A DNA stretch of 64,000 nt from Berberis thunbergii (taxonomy: Eukaryota; Streptophyta; Magnoliopsida; Ranunculales; Berberidaceae). Below are positions 23,404 through 35,251 of the stretch, in pieces (position 1 is the first letter of the stretch; each line of letters opens with the position of its first letter). A program made the position numbers and the translations under genes. The notes under the pieces are model-generated. The model saw only the letters and a list, made by a program, of their open reading frames with translations. It ran no database searches and had not been told where the DNA came from. The DNA is taken from assembly GCA_003290165.1 (NCBI GenBank), contig QNQO01000818.1:62001-126000 (forward strand), in the 5' to 3' direction.

Positions 23404-24136
23404 CACAAACCCTAACTCTTAATTTCATGAACTATTATGTAATATTTAAACAACTTAAAATCTTAAGAACTTACTCAAGTTGTAAAGGGGGTTTCCTCTG
23501 AAATGGGGTTTCAAAATGGGGTTTGAAGGATTGATGAAAATTGTTTCTATTTTGGTGCAAAGAAAGATTAGTGAAAAGTGAAGACAGTCCGAGAGAGAAA
23601 GTTGCAGAAAAGGCTGTTGTTTTTCAATGCAAAGAAAAGAAGAAAAGAATTTGCCTAGAGAGTCAGGCCAGGCATGCCATGCCCGCGCCAAGCCAGGCCT
23701 AATACCCTCCATCATCCTAGAGATGTTTATAATGCCCCAATCGAACACAATCAAACGCGTAGAGAGCCCCCTGGCGCTGTCCTGGCTTTAGGGGCTTGGC
23801 CCTCTAGATTTTTTGAGAGGAAAATTGACATGTGGCATATATTTGTGGGCCTTTGCAGAGTGGAGCCACTACTTCATCGAAAAAATGTCATTTTTATTGC
23901 GCCATTTTTCTTTCCGTAATTTTCAAAAAACAAAATTTTCGCCCAAATTTTACGAGATTTCACGAAATCTCATTCCTTGAAGACATCAAATAAACCATAC
24001 ATTCTAATAGCCAATGCTTGCAACCACTAAATCAATTTCGAACCAAATACATCCAATTCCTCTCACAAATGAAATACAACCCCCAAGTATAAATAAAGAA
24101 GTAAATAAATAAATAAATGTGCCACATTAAAGAGTC
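23404..24136. repeat. Displaced copy of DUF724 upstream sequence and flank
   Basis: About 23505-23580 matches about 18277-18353 of the DUF724 5' flank (GATTGATGAAAATTGTTTCT and surroundings), and about 23825-23880 weakly matches about 18470-18520. The coding region that should lie to the left is replaced by the LINE fragment, which suggests a lost DUF724 copy. Confidence 0.6.
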
Positions 24137-25650
24137 TTATTTCATTTCTAGTTCAGCTACTGTAGTTTCTTCCGTCTCCTTTTCCGATATGACTATCTGC
24201 AGCTCCTTGTTAAGTTGGTTGATGGCTTCTTTCATCTCATCAATCTCTGCCTCTAGCCTGTCTTTGCTATCACTTTCCTGAATGATATGCTTACTAACTT
24301 CCTTCAACTCATTGTTAAGATACATGTAATTATCTTTAACTTCCAGCATTTATCCCATTCCGCTTCTTAGCGGCTGAGCGGTGAACCCATGCTTTTCCAA
24401 CTCAACAAGTGCCGTTAACTTGTCTTCAAGGGTCTGTTGAAGTTCATCAAGTTGTATCTCATGAATTCTTTCAAACAAATTGGCAAAGCTCATCATGTAG
24501 CCTAGTGCCATTCCTTGTCGAAGCTCCATGTTGTATTGCTCAAGGGGACGAAAGTGTGGCTGTTGAGGTAGCAGCTGGAACACATCCATAAAGTCAATAC
24601 TTTCCCACATACCCAAGCTCTTGGTGAAAGGCAAGCTTTGAGTTGGAGCCCTTTCATCTCCTTTCCTCGGAGTTGAAGATGTGGTTTTCATGGCCTCATC
24701 TCTTCTCAGTATGCGCCTATTTGAACACTCTACAACATTTTGGATTTGAATGGCCTTAGCCGCATCTGTATGAGTGATACCCTTATTTGAAACTCCAACA
24801 TGAAAGGCACATTCAATCAACCAAATAGGACTAATAAGGAAAGACATGAAAACGAGAGAAGACCGTTGGCCTCTCCCCTGACAGGGATAGAACAGTCTTT
24901 GGACTTCCCTGCTGCAACACACAATTAAGCTTTTCACTCATTGGATCTTACCCCCCATATGAAACAAGATATAACATGATAATTGATTCATAAATTACCT
25001 GCCATTGGCGGAAAATCCGACTTCTGAAGCAATACAGAAAGTGGTCTATGTCCTTCTGTGGTATTGAAAGCCTCTTGTTCCTCACGTTTTACTGGAATCG
25101 TAATGCCTCTCATTTCTCTGCCACGGGCTTTGTCATGTTCCACATCTGCAATGTATCAAACAAGGTATAACTACATGACATGATAATAATACAACTTCTC
25201 ACAACAAAACCACGTTCCGAGGAGAATAAGACTATTTTCTGGTCATTAGCCACTGCATACCTTTATTAACAGTTTGGTTTTGCTCTTCTCCTTTTGCATT
25301 TTTGCATTCATCAGGACTTGTTTGTTTGTCCAAATTATATGAATTTTCAGGTTCAGCGGCATCCTTGAATCGTTTCATTGGTGAAATCTCAGCATGGCTT
25401 TTCAGATTTAGTCTTCCACTTTGTTGAAGATATAACTTTGTTAGGGAATGATGGGTTATCCATATTTAGGCACAAGCTCATAGAAGTAGATTGTAAAGAG
25501 TGTTCTTGTTAGTGTTTACTGGGTTAATAATGGTTGTAGTATGCCATAACCCATTGAAGCCTCTATGTTTGCTTGCTACTTCAACTATGTCCCCTTTGCT
25601 TGAACTCCAACACCATTGTTTTGTCTTCAGAGTTTTTGGTGTGAAAGAAA
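24137..25650 (-). pseudogene. Second, decayed agenet/DUF724 locus
   Basis: On the minus strand, from 5' to 3': a short agenet start (about 25535-25625, GDIVEVASKHRGF), exon-like blocks at about 25259-25420 and 24997-25145, and a DUF724 exon at about 24137-24800 closely matching the intact gene (TPRKGDERAPTQSLPF against TPRQGDDAAPTQSLPF). The second agenet pair and most of the linker are missing. A TAA interrupts the DUF724/coiled-coil exon at about 24351-24353, where the intact gene reads an acidic residue. The coiled coil continues in frame (LEVKDNY...). It is a truncated paralogue, very likely non-functional. Confidence 0.85.
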
Positions 25651-25837
25651 AGAAACAGAGAAACAGAGGTTTTTGATGTTTGGGGCTTCAGTAAGAATCA
25701 CAAGTGAGAAATGGTATTTGGGCTATTTTGAGTGGAGCCATTATTGTGGCCAATCTCTTGACATGGTAAGAAATGGTACATGGGCCTAATATTGGCCCAT
25801 TCTTATTGCGCGCGAATCGCATTTACCATTTTTACTT

Positions 25838-26010
25838 CGAAAATACTAGGAAAACAGGTTTTGCAACCAGGGTAATGTGGCGTGATCTTGAAAGAATGAT
25901 GAAATTTTCAAAGTGTTTATGTGTATTTCGAGGTTGTAAAAAACTTCGTTTGATGCATCATCATGATTGTAGAACCTGATTGCGAAACTTGATTCCCTAA
26001 CCTCACCACT
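25838..26010 (-). mobile_element. MULE-type MITE, family A, copy 1
   Basis: 173 bp. It has terminal CGAAAATACTAGGAAAACAG on the left and CTTGATTCCCTAACCTCACC at the right, with inverted shared cores (CTAGGAAA, CAGG, TTTGCAACC). It is flanked by a perfect 10-bp duplication ATTTTTACTT (25828-25837 and 26011-26020). Orientation is opposite to most other copies. Confidence 0.88.
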
Positions 26011-26274
26011 ATTTTTACTTACATGTCTACTATTTATAATCTCAAGCATGATGGTAGCAACTTTACAGATTGCCTAGTAAGAATAAGCATAGCATTGAGA
26101 GATTTACTTCAACTAGCACTCGCGACTATGTCCATACACCATTTTTTCAAACAATTTAACATTAATCAAATTTTGACAATAAGTTCAAAACAACCCAGCT
26201 CTAAAATTGAATAAAAATAGTACATCCAGAATGATTTTATATAAACTAGAAACTGTAAGTAGAGGTGTGACAGA

Positions 26275-26455
26275 TAGAATTACACGTCACGAATTCGAAC
26301 TCAGTCGGCGGCATGGGGTGGGGAGAGTTAAGGGTAAAATAAATCTTTCATTTAAGAAAAGTTGGAATACTCGTCACGAATTCGAACCCAACCGACGGCA
26401 TGGAGTGGAGAGGATTAAGGATAAAATAAATCTTTCATCCAAGAAGAGTTGAAGC
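26275..26455. repeat. Tandem duplication, about 93-bp unit, two copies
   Basis: Two similar units each contain CACGAATTCGAAC and AAAATAAATCTTTCAT. The open frame across them simply follows the repeat and is not taken as a gene. The GAATTCGAACCCA string resembles a pol III B-box, so the repeat may derive from a SINE. Confidence 0.7.
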
Positions 26456-26459
26456 AATC

Positions 26460-27650
26460 CAAAAAATCATTGTTGGAATTGCAAAGCCCAAACTAAACTT
26501 CAATGACCCAAAATAAGCTATGGGCCCATACAGCTCATAAAGCCCAAAACTAATGTCAGGTCTGTAATTTGGATCAATCAATTAGGCCCAACTTCCAAAA
26601 TCATCCCAACACCAAAAGCTAACAAAAAAACATTTGTTCCTAACCCTTATTGATTAGACACAATAATTTTGTCCTCTAAACTTAAATTCAAACCAACGAT
26701 CGATCCATACAATACAAACAAGCACACGAATGCATTGCTATTACCGCGATTATGATTTATTTTATCGCCATGATACTCATTGTCATAATCACAATGTACC
26801 GTAGCTGTTGGTGACCTTTCAACAAGAGGATTATCGATGATATCATTTCATTTAGCAACATGATTTCTACCCATTTGTCCCTAAGTTGTTTTTTTAAGAT
26901 CCATTTTCATGATTGATCAATTAAACTAATCACTCAAAATGATTGATCCATTTACATATTATATCTTGTTAATAAAATCAAGTGTTGTCATATGGTGAGC
27001 TCTTGGTAACCAACCTCCCCATCCCCTTCATTTAAATCTAAATTATTAAAAAAAAATTAAGAAATATTTTCATACTTGTTTAATTCATCATAAAACTTTT
27101 GGACACATTAAAAAAATAAAAATATCTCAATACGTATAAGGATCTCAGCCACGATATATAGCGCTATCGTGGCTAGATTTGTATACACCAAAACATCACC
27201 CACTTTTATGTATTGAAGGGATAATTTTAGTACAAGTAGATATACAAAATACAATATTCATGCAATTATTCTATGTACATTTTCATATATAAAACCTCTC
27301 CATATGCTTAAAGAATAGTAATTAATTAATAAATAAATATATCAGTATGTATACATATCTCATCCACACTTCAACTACTTTATGTTTCAAGAAATACTCT
27401 TAATTAGATCAAGTAGGAATACAATAATCATAAATAGGTATAACTTTATTTTTATTTTAACCTAAAACTTTAAAATTAGGCCTCCTACTAAATAAAAAAA
27501 ATTAACATTTGTTAGTTGATTTACTAAATAATTATTCTTGTGTATAAAGTGAAGGTATAGAGATCAGTGAGTAGTGTAGCTTACCAACTTGATGGCTGAT
27601 GACTAACATACTGAATATCGAATATATATTGAGGATAAAATAACAATTGT
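26460..27650. other. AT-rich intergenic region
   Basis: No coding or repeat structure I could support. Confidence 0.5.
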
Positions 27651-27654
27651 TTTC

Positions 27655-27937
27655 GGTAAAACACGAAGATTATTATTGAATGGACGAAGGAACAAAAATT
27701 ACACAAGACTTAATTTTAAAGCAAGGACTGCCACAACACCATGAACATGTTGAAAAACATGTCCCTAAAAATATTAAATGCCTTGCCCATTCTCCACAAT
27801 AATTCTCTATTATCCCAAAAAAAAATGGTGTGTTCCAATCTATTAAGCACCTCAAATAACAATCCGGGATCAAGATAGGCATATCTCACGCGACTTGAGA
27901 TTGCATGAATTGATAAGTGAAAGTTCAAATAAATCAA
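27655..27937 (-). mobile_element. LINE 3' end fragment, family L, copy 1
   Basis: The minus strand encodes a fragment like the larger copy at 39709-40122 (ELLWRMGKAFNIFRDMFF against ELLWRMGSACNLFKDLGF), followed by a similar 3' tail. 5'-truncated and non-coding. Confidence 0.72.
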
Positions 27938-27954
27938 AGTTTTCTATAAGCACA

Positions 27955-28172
27955 TGTTGATACAGGCAAAACGGTGGGAATCGGATATGCTACTAGGAGA
28001 TTCAGGTGTGCCACCAGCTGAGTATGGCAACCTATTATTATTAATATTAGATGTTTACTTTATGCTCATTGCTTACGATACTGTAATTTTATTAGTAGAC
28101 ATCTAAACTTAAATGCTCACAACTTAGCTTCTTTGGTAAGAAGACAATATTTCGTAACCTTGTTCAAATAAA
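27955..28172 (+). mobile_element. LINE RNase H fragment
   Basis: Begins with IQAKRWESDMLLGDS, matching the IQARQWNAGFLLGDS end of the LINE at 23.4 kb. After a frame change it ends with SRHLNLNAHNLASLVR, the usual RNase H C-terminus of such elements. It thus supplies the part missing from the other copy. Confidence 0.7.
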
Positions 28173-28183
28173 ATAGTAGATTA

Positions 28184-28201
28184 ACAACAACAACAACAAC
28201 G
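28184..28201. repeat. (CAA)n microsatellite
   Basis: Five or six CAA units immediately before a G-rich element terminus. Confidence 0.8.
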
Positions 28202-29165
28202 AGGGGCGGACCTAGGATTTTAGTCGAGGGGGGGCGAAATGAAAAATACTTATTAGTTGATAATAGTAGTTATCAATGGTAAAGCAAATTTTTTTTTACC
28301 GAAGCTAGTAACTAATAAAAATACAATGCATATATCAAATTGGATCCAAGTGTAATCCATTTTAAGCCAAAATAAGGTCACTATTGATAACATTAGCAAA
28401 GAGCAAACAATCATAATAACTAGATTCCTAAAATATATAACTAATATCACAAAAGAGTTTGTCTAGGCAGCCAGACTTTAAAGCCATGTTTTGGCCAAGC
28501 TAAAGCATTTTTACACCTTTACCCATTCTCTTTAAAATACAATAACAAACATTATCTATAGAATGGATAGAAGTATAGAAAACTTAAAACCTCACCAAAA
28601 GGTGGCTATAAAGCCTGACTGTCTAAAATTGAGAATCACAAAATAATTAGAATAAGTTATATGTGAAGCTAAAAAAAATTTGAAATTTGCGAACCTAATA
28701 TGATCATAATACAATTTCAAAGAAAAATCCAATTTCAAAGAAAAAATAGTTTATATGATGCTCAAATTTTATACGAGTTAGCTGATGGTATATATTTTCA
28801 TTGAATTCTATCGTTATTATTTTATATATTAATTTTAAATATTTTTTTGTTAGAGATTTATATTACTTGTGAAAGAAAATTCATTTATTTAATGTTAATA
28901 AATTTTTATTAAACTAAACATTTTTTAATGTTTACAATTACTAATAAAATTGCATTGAAAATAAATAAAAAATTCACTCAAAGAGTTTCGAACTCAGGTA
29001 TTTTACTAAAAATGATAAACCTCCAACTACTACGCCAACAAAGACATGTTTAAATATTTGCATAAACAATTGTCATATTGTATTCTACATTATATAATCA
29101 ATTTTTTTAAGAATAAACATATATACTAAAAATATTTTAAAAGTTGAGAAGGGGCAGCTGAAGGG
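28202..29165. mobile_element. Probable Mutator-like element, ends uncertain
   Basis: The left end GGGGCGGACCTAGGATTTT followed by a G-run is the same type of terminus as the right end of the 19-kb nested element (AGTCAGGATTTTTATTGAAG on its complement). The right limit is guessed from GGGGCAGC near 29150. No target duplication was found. A smaller MITE is nested inside. Confidence 0.45.
28455..28634. mobile_element. MULE-type MITE, family B (180 bp)
   Basis: Ends inverted: GAGTTTGTCTAGGCAGCCAG and the complement of GGCTATAAAGCCTGACTGTC. A perfect 9-bp duplication ATCACAAAA flanks it (28446-28454 and 28635-28643). A lone terminus of the same type occurs at about 30110-30165. Confidence 0.85.
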
Positions 29166-29352
29166 ATTGATGATAGATAATTTATTTAATACTCTTAGTA
29201 TTCCTTAATAATAATTTTATTTTCCCATCTCACGATCAAGTGTTTTTGAAACAAATTCATTAACCTTCACTTGTACACTAACCTATTAATCTATTATTTG
29301 TCTCCCATTTTGATTGTTGTCATTGTTATCCATATCATGGTGTCACTGAAAC

Positions 29353-29354
<2 letters not shown>

Positions 29355-29388
<34 letters not shown>
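29355..29388. repeat. (ATT)n microsatellite
   Basis: About 12 uninterrupted ATT units. Confidence 0.9.
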
Positions 29389-29389
<1 letters not shown>

Positions 29390-29939
29390 CCCTTAACCCC
29401 TCATACTCCATGGGGTCGGTTGGGATTGATTTCGTAATCTAGTGATATTATTCGCTACTGCTTAATCACTAAGTCATCACACCTTTAACATAGCTACTGA
29501 AACTCAAAATTCAAACCTACTCTTACAAATGATGATAGCATAAGCTATTATTGTTGGTTAATCAACAATAGCTCACTTGGTTAGACATTCCCTCTTCATA
29601 ATCATGAAAAAGTGATTTTATATAGTTTTTGACATGGTATAATAAAGCAATTTCCTAGATATGGGGAGCTGATATCGATAATTTGGTACAAATTCAACAT
29701 TCATTAAAAAGAATTACACTTTTAAAAAGTCAATAATGTATGAGTGAGGGCGGCAGAAAATTGATGGCCAACTGTCAACAAAAAAATTTCACCCAGGTAA
29801 TGGCTAGATTTGCTGGTTTCAGGCTGATCTTATTATGCCTTAGTAATTGACAGTTGTGATTAAATAATCAAATTACTGAACTTGTAGGCTCCGCAATTTT
29901 AGGTTTTTCTTGTATTAATTTATTTACGAGCTTTGCTAC

Positions 29940-30090
29940 AGAGCGAGGGAGGGAGCGAGGGAAAGGGGCAAAGGATGAGTGTAACCACCCATCCTTCTTG
30001 GGATGAGCGCATCATATTGGAGATGCGTGCGAATGCTCATCGCGAGGACACCCATCCCTCGCTCCCTTTTCCTCGACCCCTAGAATTTTC
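29940..30090. mobile_element. Degenerate foldback element, possible family C
   Basis: GAGGGAGCGAGGGAAAGGGG on the left faces CCCTCGCTCCCTTTTCCTCG on the right, with GAGATGCG in the middle as in the better copies at 51.2 and 63.5 kb. The arms are imperfect and no target duplication was seen. Confidence 0.5.
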
Positions 30091-30349
30091 GTTTATTTAT
30101 ATTTGATGGAGAAGTTTGTCTAGGGAGTCAGGCTTTAAAACCATTTTTTGGCCCACCTTGGTGGAGTGATTTGTTTCCGAATATTAAATAGGCTTAAATT
30201 ATAATATTTAATTTTGAAAAAAATAACAAATAAATAGAACAGGATAATGGAACCATCCTTTTCAAGATAGATTAATTAATATTTTTGATAGTTAAATAAT
30301 TAAAATCTATGTTGCCACCAAAATCAATCTAAATGTCCATGTTGGATCA

Positions 30350-30840
30350 TACGAAAGTGATTTATCGAAAAATGTCGAAATTTCATAAAATATTTTTTAT
30401 TTTGAAGTTACTGAAATAATTTTCAAAATCCAAACAATATTTTTTTTTCTCAGGGGAATTCATTAAGAAAAAAAAACAAATCTCTTAATCTTTGTATCTT
30501 TTAACATGAATAGTGTTATTTTGGGGAATTTTCTTGAGAAAAGAAATAAATATTTCAATAACTGCATATTTTGACATGATATAATGCTATTTTAGTATTA
30601 AAATTTTTTATCTTAGTATTCTTATATAATATGTAGACTGTATGACATTACCAGTGGGGTGAGACTTTTTATGTAATATTTAAAATTTAAAATGTATAAA
30701 TTATATTGTTAAATTCAAAATTACAACCAAATTTTTTATATTCTTTTATACAAAACAAAGCTTTCAATAATTATTTCTTAAAATCAGGAGATTGAAATTA
30801 ACTCATAAAACGAAGTCACAATCATAGTATCACAGATTGA
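30350..30840. repeat. AT-rich dispersed repeat, copy 1
   Basis: Similar in order to about 53510-53865 on the same strand (shared ATAAATTATATTGTTAAATT, ACAACCAAA and AAACGAA-TCACAATC blocks). Nature unknown. Confidence 0.6.
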
Positions 30841-32182
30841 TTGGTTGCTAGTTTGTTTCAATTTGGCCTTTAAAATGTGTGCCAAAGTGGCAGAAAGGTA
30901 AGGATAGTGGTTGGTAAAATTGGACATATGGGATCATTGAGAAAAAAAAAACCCTTAATATTTGTCTTTAAATAATTTGGATTTTGTATCACCTTTATCC
31001 TTTGTATATCCTCTTGATTTGTTTCATTCATTCACTCTTTATAATTTGTTTCATCACATTGCAAAGAGAAGGGTTTAGATCTAATTGGAGACAAAATGAA
31101 AGGGTGCTTGAATTCACTACTTTTTTTGTGTTTGGTTTCAAATAAAATAACAGACCATGCACTACCTCATTTAAAGTTTTTTTTTTTCGCATGAAAAAAG
31201 TATTTTCCTTAAATTTTATGCAAATATTTATTATTCTCATTTTCTTCTCTATCGGCGTTTATATATATACCTCAATGGCACCATGGGATTGCTGTCACCT
31301 AACTACATTTTGGTAAGTGACTTATTCTCAAATAAGAAGACCGGCTTGAGAATGGATTCTACTTGGTTGTATGGAAAATAAATATGAAAATTAAAATTAT
31401 TTTTGAATTTGATTATGAGGTCTTTTCCTCGGATTTGAATTTTCATGGATAGTGAAAAAAACAGTCTTAAGAATAATCGATTTGATGTTAAGTTGTCTTT
31501 GTATGAAAAATTATTTGGATAACATCATAATGTACCTCCAATGTATGATTTTCATCACATTTCGAAAAGTAATAAATGGCATTTCATAAGTGTTCCTCCA
31601 TACTGAATTTTTAATTACTAAAAAAAAAAATTATATCCCAAAGAAAATGACTAACCAAACGTATCATTTATGAAAATACTTATAGGAAATTAAAATAAGA
31701 AGAAAATGGGTAAACACTTGTATAGTTGACCATAAGTCTTTATAATATTTTCAACATATCCAATTAGTGAACATATGATTGGTTATATTAAATTGTCATA
31801 TTGATGAAGATTTGAAATTATTTTCAAGAGTTTCATGACAGGTTGATGATGGATGGCAAGTCAATATCTTGACCAAATTCAATTCTATTGAGTCAACTAG
31901 GGTTGGGGTGCCCATGTGGAATTATTACCAAAAACATAATCATGTTCCTCATCAATCAATTAAGCATTTGATGGGAAAACATTATATTTTTCCATATTAT
32001 TTCTAATCTATGGTCTGATTCATACATTAGTTAAATTAACAAAGATTAAGAGATCAATTGTTTCCTTAAACATAAACATCATTCATAATTTTAGAGTTTT
32101 TTTTTTTTTAAAAAGTGTATTACATTTTATAGGATCAAATTTCTAATTAGATTAAGATGCAAAAACAAGCACGATATTAGTA
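30841..32182. other. AT-rich intergenic region
   Basis: No gene, RNA or clear mobile element recognised. Short open frames here lack start context and domain content. Confidence 0.5.
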
Positions 32183-32292
32183 TAGGGATGACAATGGGGC
32201 GAATTTTGATTCAATATTTGACAAATTATGAATGATAATGCCTCTCCCAGCTTAATATAGTGTAAATGAAAAACCCGAAGTTGTCATCCCTA
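32183..32292. mobile_element. Small MITE with TAGGGATGACAA ends (110 bp)
   Basis: Left TAGGGATGACAA and right TTGTCATCCCTA are perfect inverted repeats. The target duplication is not visible. The end type suggests hAT-like. Confidence 0.75.
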
Positions 32293-32927
32293 ATCCATTT
32301 GTTTGGTAAAACTGAAAGCTCAACGTTGGAAGCTAAAACTTGTAGTATTCTAAATATAATCGCCCCAACTTTAAAACCCTAAGAATATTACAAGTCGAAA
32401 ACTCAGCCTTAAAATAGATACAAGCTTGATTGAATGGGATGTGTCATTTCTTGCGCCAAAAACACTAAATGTATTACTTATCTTAGATAGATTGTCATTA
32501 TAACCAAGGCTTGTCGATAATAATATAACATGTACCGTATTGAGCAATTAGAATGCGTAATTGCCCTCCCTCCTCCTCGACCAAGACAATTAATGCATAG
32601 TTATATGTAAATCAAGATTCTATATGATAGAGTAGGAGGGTGATTAGGGAAAGAATGCTCATCAAGACAAGCAAATGAAAGGGACTAGCAAGTGAATGAA
32701 TGGGAAATACTTCCCTACTTAGCCGGCCTTCCCCATCTAAGAAAGGTTGTGTTCACCACAAAGCAAACCCTAAATTTAAGGGAGGGTCTTAATAAACTAA
32801 AACAATTTAAGATGATTAGGTGCTCCTAATCTCCACCTCTGCATCTCATCATATCTCACTTAACATTATTTTAATTCATCAATTTTATTTTAATCTAAAA
32901 TTACACTAATCCCTGTGAATCTGTGAT

Positions 32928-32968
32928 TATCAACTTAGCCAATCTAAAATGGAGCCTTGAAACATCAA
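32928..32968 (-). mobile_element. Short LINE family L fragment
   Basis: CAACTTAGCCAATCTAAAAT and adjacent bases match about 40029-40066 of the larger LINE copy. Confidence 0.55.
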
Positions 32969-33437
32969 ACTCAAACCCCGTAAAAAGATTATGCTAAATT
33001 TGGGACAAATTCAAGAAATTAATTTTCATAGTGATTTTAATAGAAAATTTTGGTGGGTACTTAGCACATTGATTTGGGTGGACCTTAGGTTAATTTAAGG
33101 GATTGGACAATTCAAAAGAATTGCCAAATCATGTATTGAAATTTGTGACCAATAATTGGTATTAAATTGGATAAATTTCCAGATTGTGATTGCACTAGCA
33201 ACTCTGTCATTGAGCTTATATTTTCCTTATTATAGTTCAAGTGATACATCACATAATTTGAGTATGGTTTCCATTTGGTTTGAGTTAAATGAGCTACAAT
33301 CAAATTGCTATTCTTATGGAAATTTCAATTGTTAGGTAAAAGCCCAAATCAAATTGATAATTGTAGCACTTGTAAGGGTTAATAAACCACAAAAAAAAGG
33401 TCCCCGAAAATTGCAATTATCATAGCAATTAAACAAA

Positions 33438-33962
33438 TTTAGGGTATGTCTGATAGCACATAAGATCGTTTTCTAGGGAAATAACTTTTTTGAAAAAAAA
33501 AGTTTAGGAAAATATTTTTCCAGTGTTTGATTGAAACCTAGAAAATTATACTCGAAAGTGTCTATTGTCACGAGTATATTGGTAATTACGTTACAACCAA
33601 CCTTATCTTAAATAAATTTTGTTGTATATGAGTTTGAGAATTTTTGGTAATAATTTTTTTTAAATATTTTTCATGCTTCTCTGAAAACAATTTTCTTAAA
33701 GGAGAGGTCGGAAAAAATAATCAAGAAAAAGAAGGAAAATCAAGATAAACAAGAGAATAGGTTTTTTTTTTTGGGTCAAACACGAAGATGTTTATTAAAT
33801 AAATAAAATGAAACAAAAAACAAAGAGAAACATTCCTATATCAAGAAAATGCCACATGAATAGTTCCTACTCATGTGGCTAAGCAAACACAAGAAACCAT
33901 AAATTTACCTGAAAAATAATTTTCCAACCAAAATTTTCAGGCTATCTAACAAACCTTTAGGC
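33438..33962. mobile_element. MITE family D, copy 1, with nested LINE tail
   Basis: The terminus TTAGGGTATGTCTGATAGC faces GCTATCTAACAAACCTTTAG. The body matches the copy at 41147-41575 (ACTCGAAA... GTATATTGGTGAT... AACAATTTTCTTA). The copy is interrupted by a LINE tail. Confidence 0.75.
33758..33856 (-). mobile_element. 5'-truncated LINE family L tail inside MITE D
   Basis: The A-tail (T-run on plus) is followed by the family L 3' sequence (GAGAAACATTCCTATATCAA). Comparison with the uninterrupted MITE copy at 41.45 kb gives the insertion site. A short GAATAG occurs at both junctions as a possible target duplication. Confidence 0.7.
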
Positions 33963-34216
33963 ATTTTATGGTTATTCTGATCTCATTCATTCCTTCATTT
34001 ATTTTGGATTTTTGAAAAAAAAAATGATTTTATTACTACTTTCTCATTTCATTATGAAGTGGCGGATTTATGCACCAATAAAAGCGACAATTTATAAGAG
34101 TGGATGAATAATACTTTGTTAGTAGCAATGCTTAAAAGACTCGATTTACAACTGAGCAAAAATAATTAATGTGTCATGCATTTCGTGTGGGTGCTACATT
34201 TGAATAAAAATACATT

Positions 34217-34394
34217 GAGTGAGGCTAGGAAACCAGGTTTTGCAACCATGTTTTATAACAAAGATGATGTGGCATCGTTAGAGGAGGTTTTTTACAACCT
34301 TGAGATACACATAAACACTTTGGAGATTTCATCATTCTTTCAAGATCACGTCACGTCACCATGGTTACAGAAACATGGTTTCTTAGCATTTTCG
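34217..34394 (+). mobile_element. MULE-type MITE, family A, copy 2
   Basis: 178 bp. GAGTGAGGCTAGGAAACCAG at the left and a right end finishing in TTTTCG. A perfect 9-bp duplication AAATACATT flanks it (34208-34216 and 34395-34403). The arms are inverted through TTTTGCAACCA. Confidence 0.9.
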
Positions 34395-34785
34395 AAATAC
34401 ATTTGTTGAAACTTTGCCTTGTATTTCAGGTCAAGTAATTCATTTGTTATAATTTTACGATGAAGTTTTATCTGACTTATCAACCGGAGAGTTGCTTTGT
34501 CACATTTACCGCACAAGATAAATGTAAGACAATTTAATTGAAGAGTTGATTTGTCAAGTATCCCCACACGACGGTTATGCAATCAACAAACTTTTAGAGA
34601 TTATTTCATGCAATTTTCCTAAGCAACCACATAAAAATTTCCTAACAACCATACCTTGTATTTTAATCATCCTAAGACCATTTTATTTCATTATTTCATT
34701 TTTTTTTCAAATTTCCAATATGAAATAATCGAAATGGGTAGGAACTTTCCTTTCACAATGTCCTAAACCATGGTCACATGTTCTA

Positions 34786-34896
34786 TTTTTTTTTTTTTAA
34801 TTCCTTTCCCCCATCTAGATGTCGTTGGCAAAGTTCAAATTTGAAACATGTGATTTCATTCGTCACAGGCCTATCGCTGAGCTGGTACCCCATTGA
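34786..34896 (-). mobile_element. tRNA-derived SINE, second family
   Basis: On the minus strand an A-box-like AGCTCAGCGATAGGCC is followed by a B-box-like TTCAAATTTGAAC and an A-tail (T-run 34786-34798). CACATGTT(T)CTA flanks it on both sides (about 34775-34785 and 34897-34908) as a near-perfect target duplication. Confidence 0.75.
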
Positions 34897-35165
34897 CACA
34901 TGTTTCTAATTAAAAAAATTAACAAATAACATTACAAAATTACTAGTAAAATTATTTTAAAATGTAATAGAAAGAAGAAAATGGTGAAAAAAGATAGATA
35001 AATTTTTTTTTTAAAGTAAAACAAGTCAAAAAAAGCTAAAAATTAAAAGTCAACCAATTTTGAGCAGCATAACTTTGCTAGTTGTACTTCAACATCCCCA
35101 AAAGTCTACCATTCATGATTCCTAAGAGACCCTAAAATAATCCCCATTGCCCCCTCTTCCTCCTC

Positions 35166-35173
35166 TTTAAATA
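35166..35173 (+). promoter_or_regulatory. TATA-like box of the GA 2-oxidase gene
   Basis: TTTAAATA lies about 80 bp before the start codon in otherwise C-rich sequence. Spacing would give a leader of about 50 nt. Confidence 0.5.
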
Positions 35174-35251
35174 CCCCCAAAACCCAATAAGACTTCATTC
35201 CTTTTCTCTGTTTCATCAAAGAGCTTATAACATTGGTATTTCCATCCAACC

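Noticed and set aside
26207..26452. 81-residue open frame
   Set aside because: It only follows the two tandem 93-bp units and has no start context or domain.
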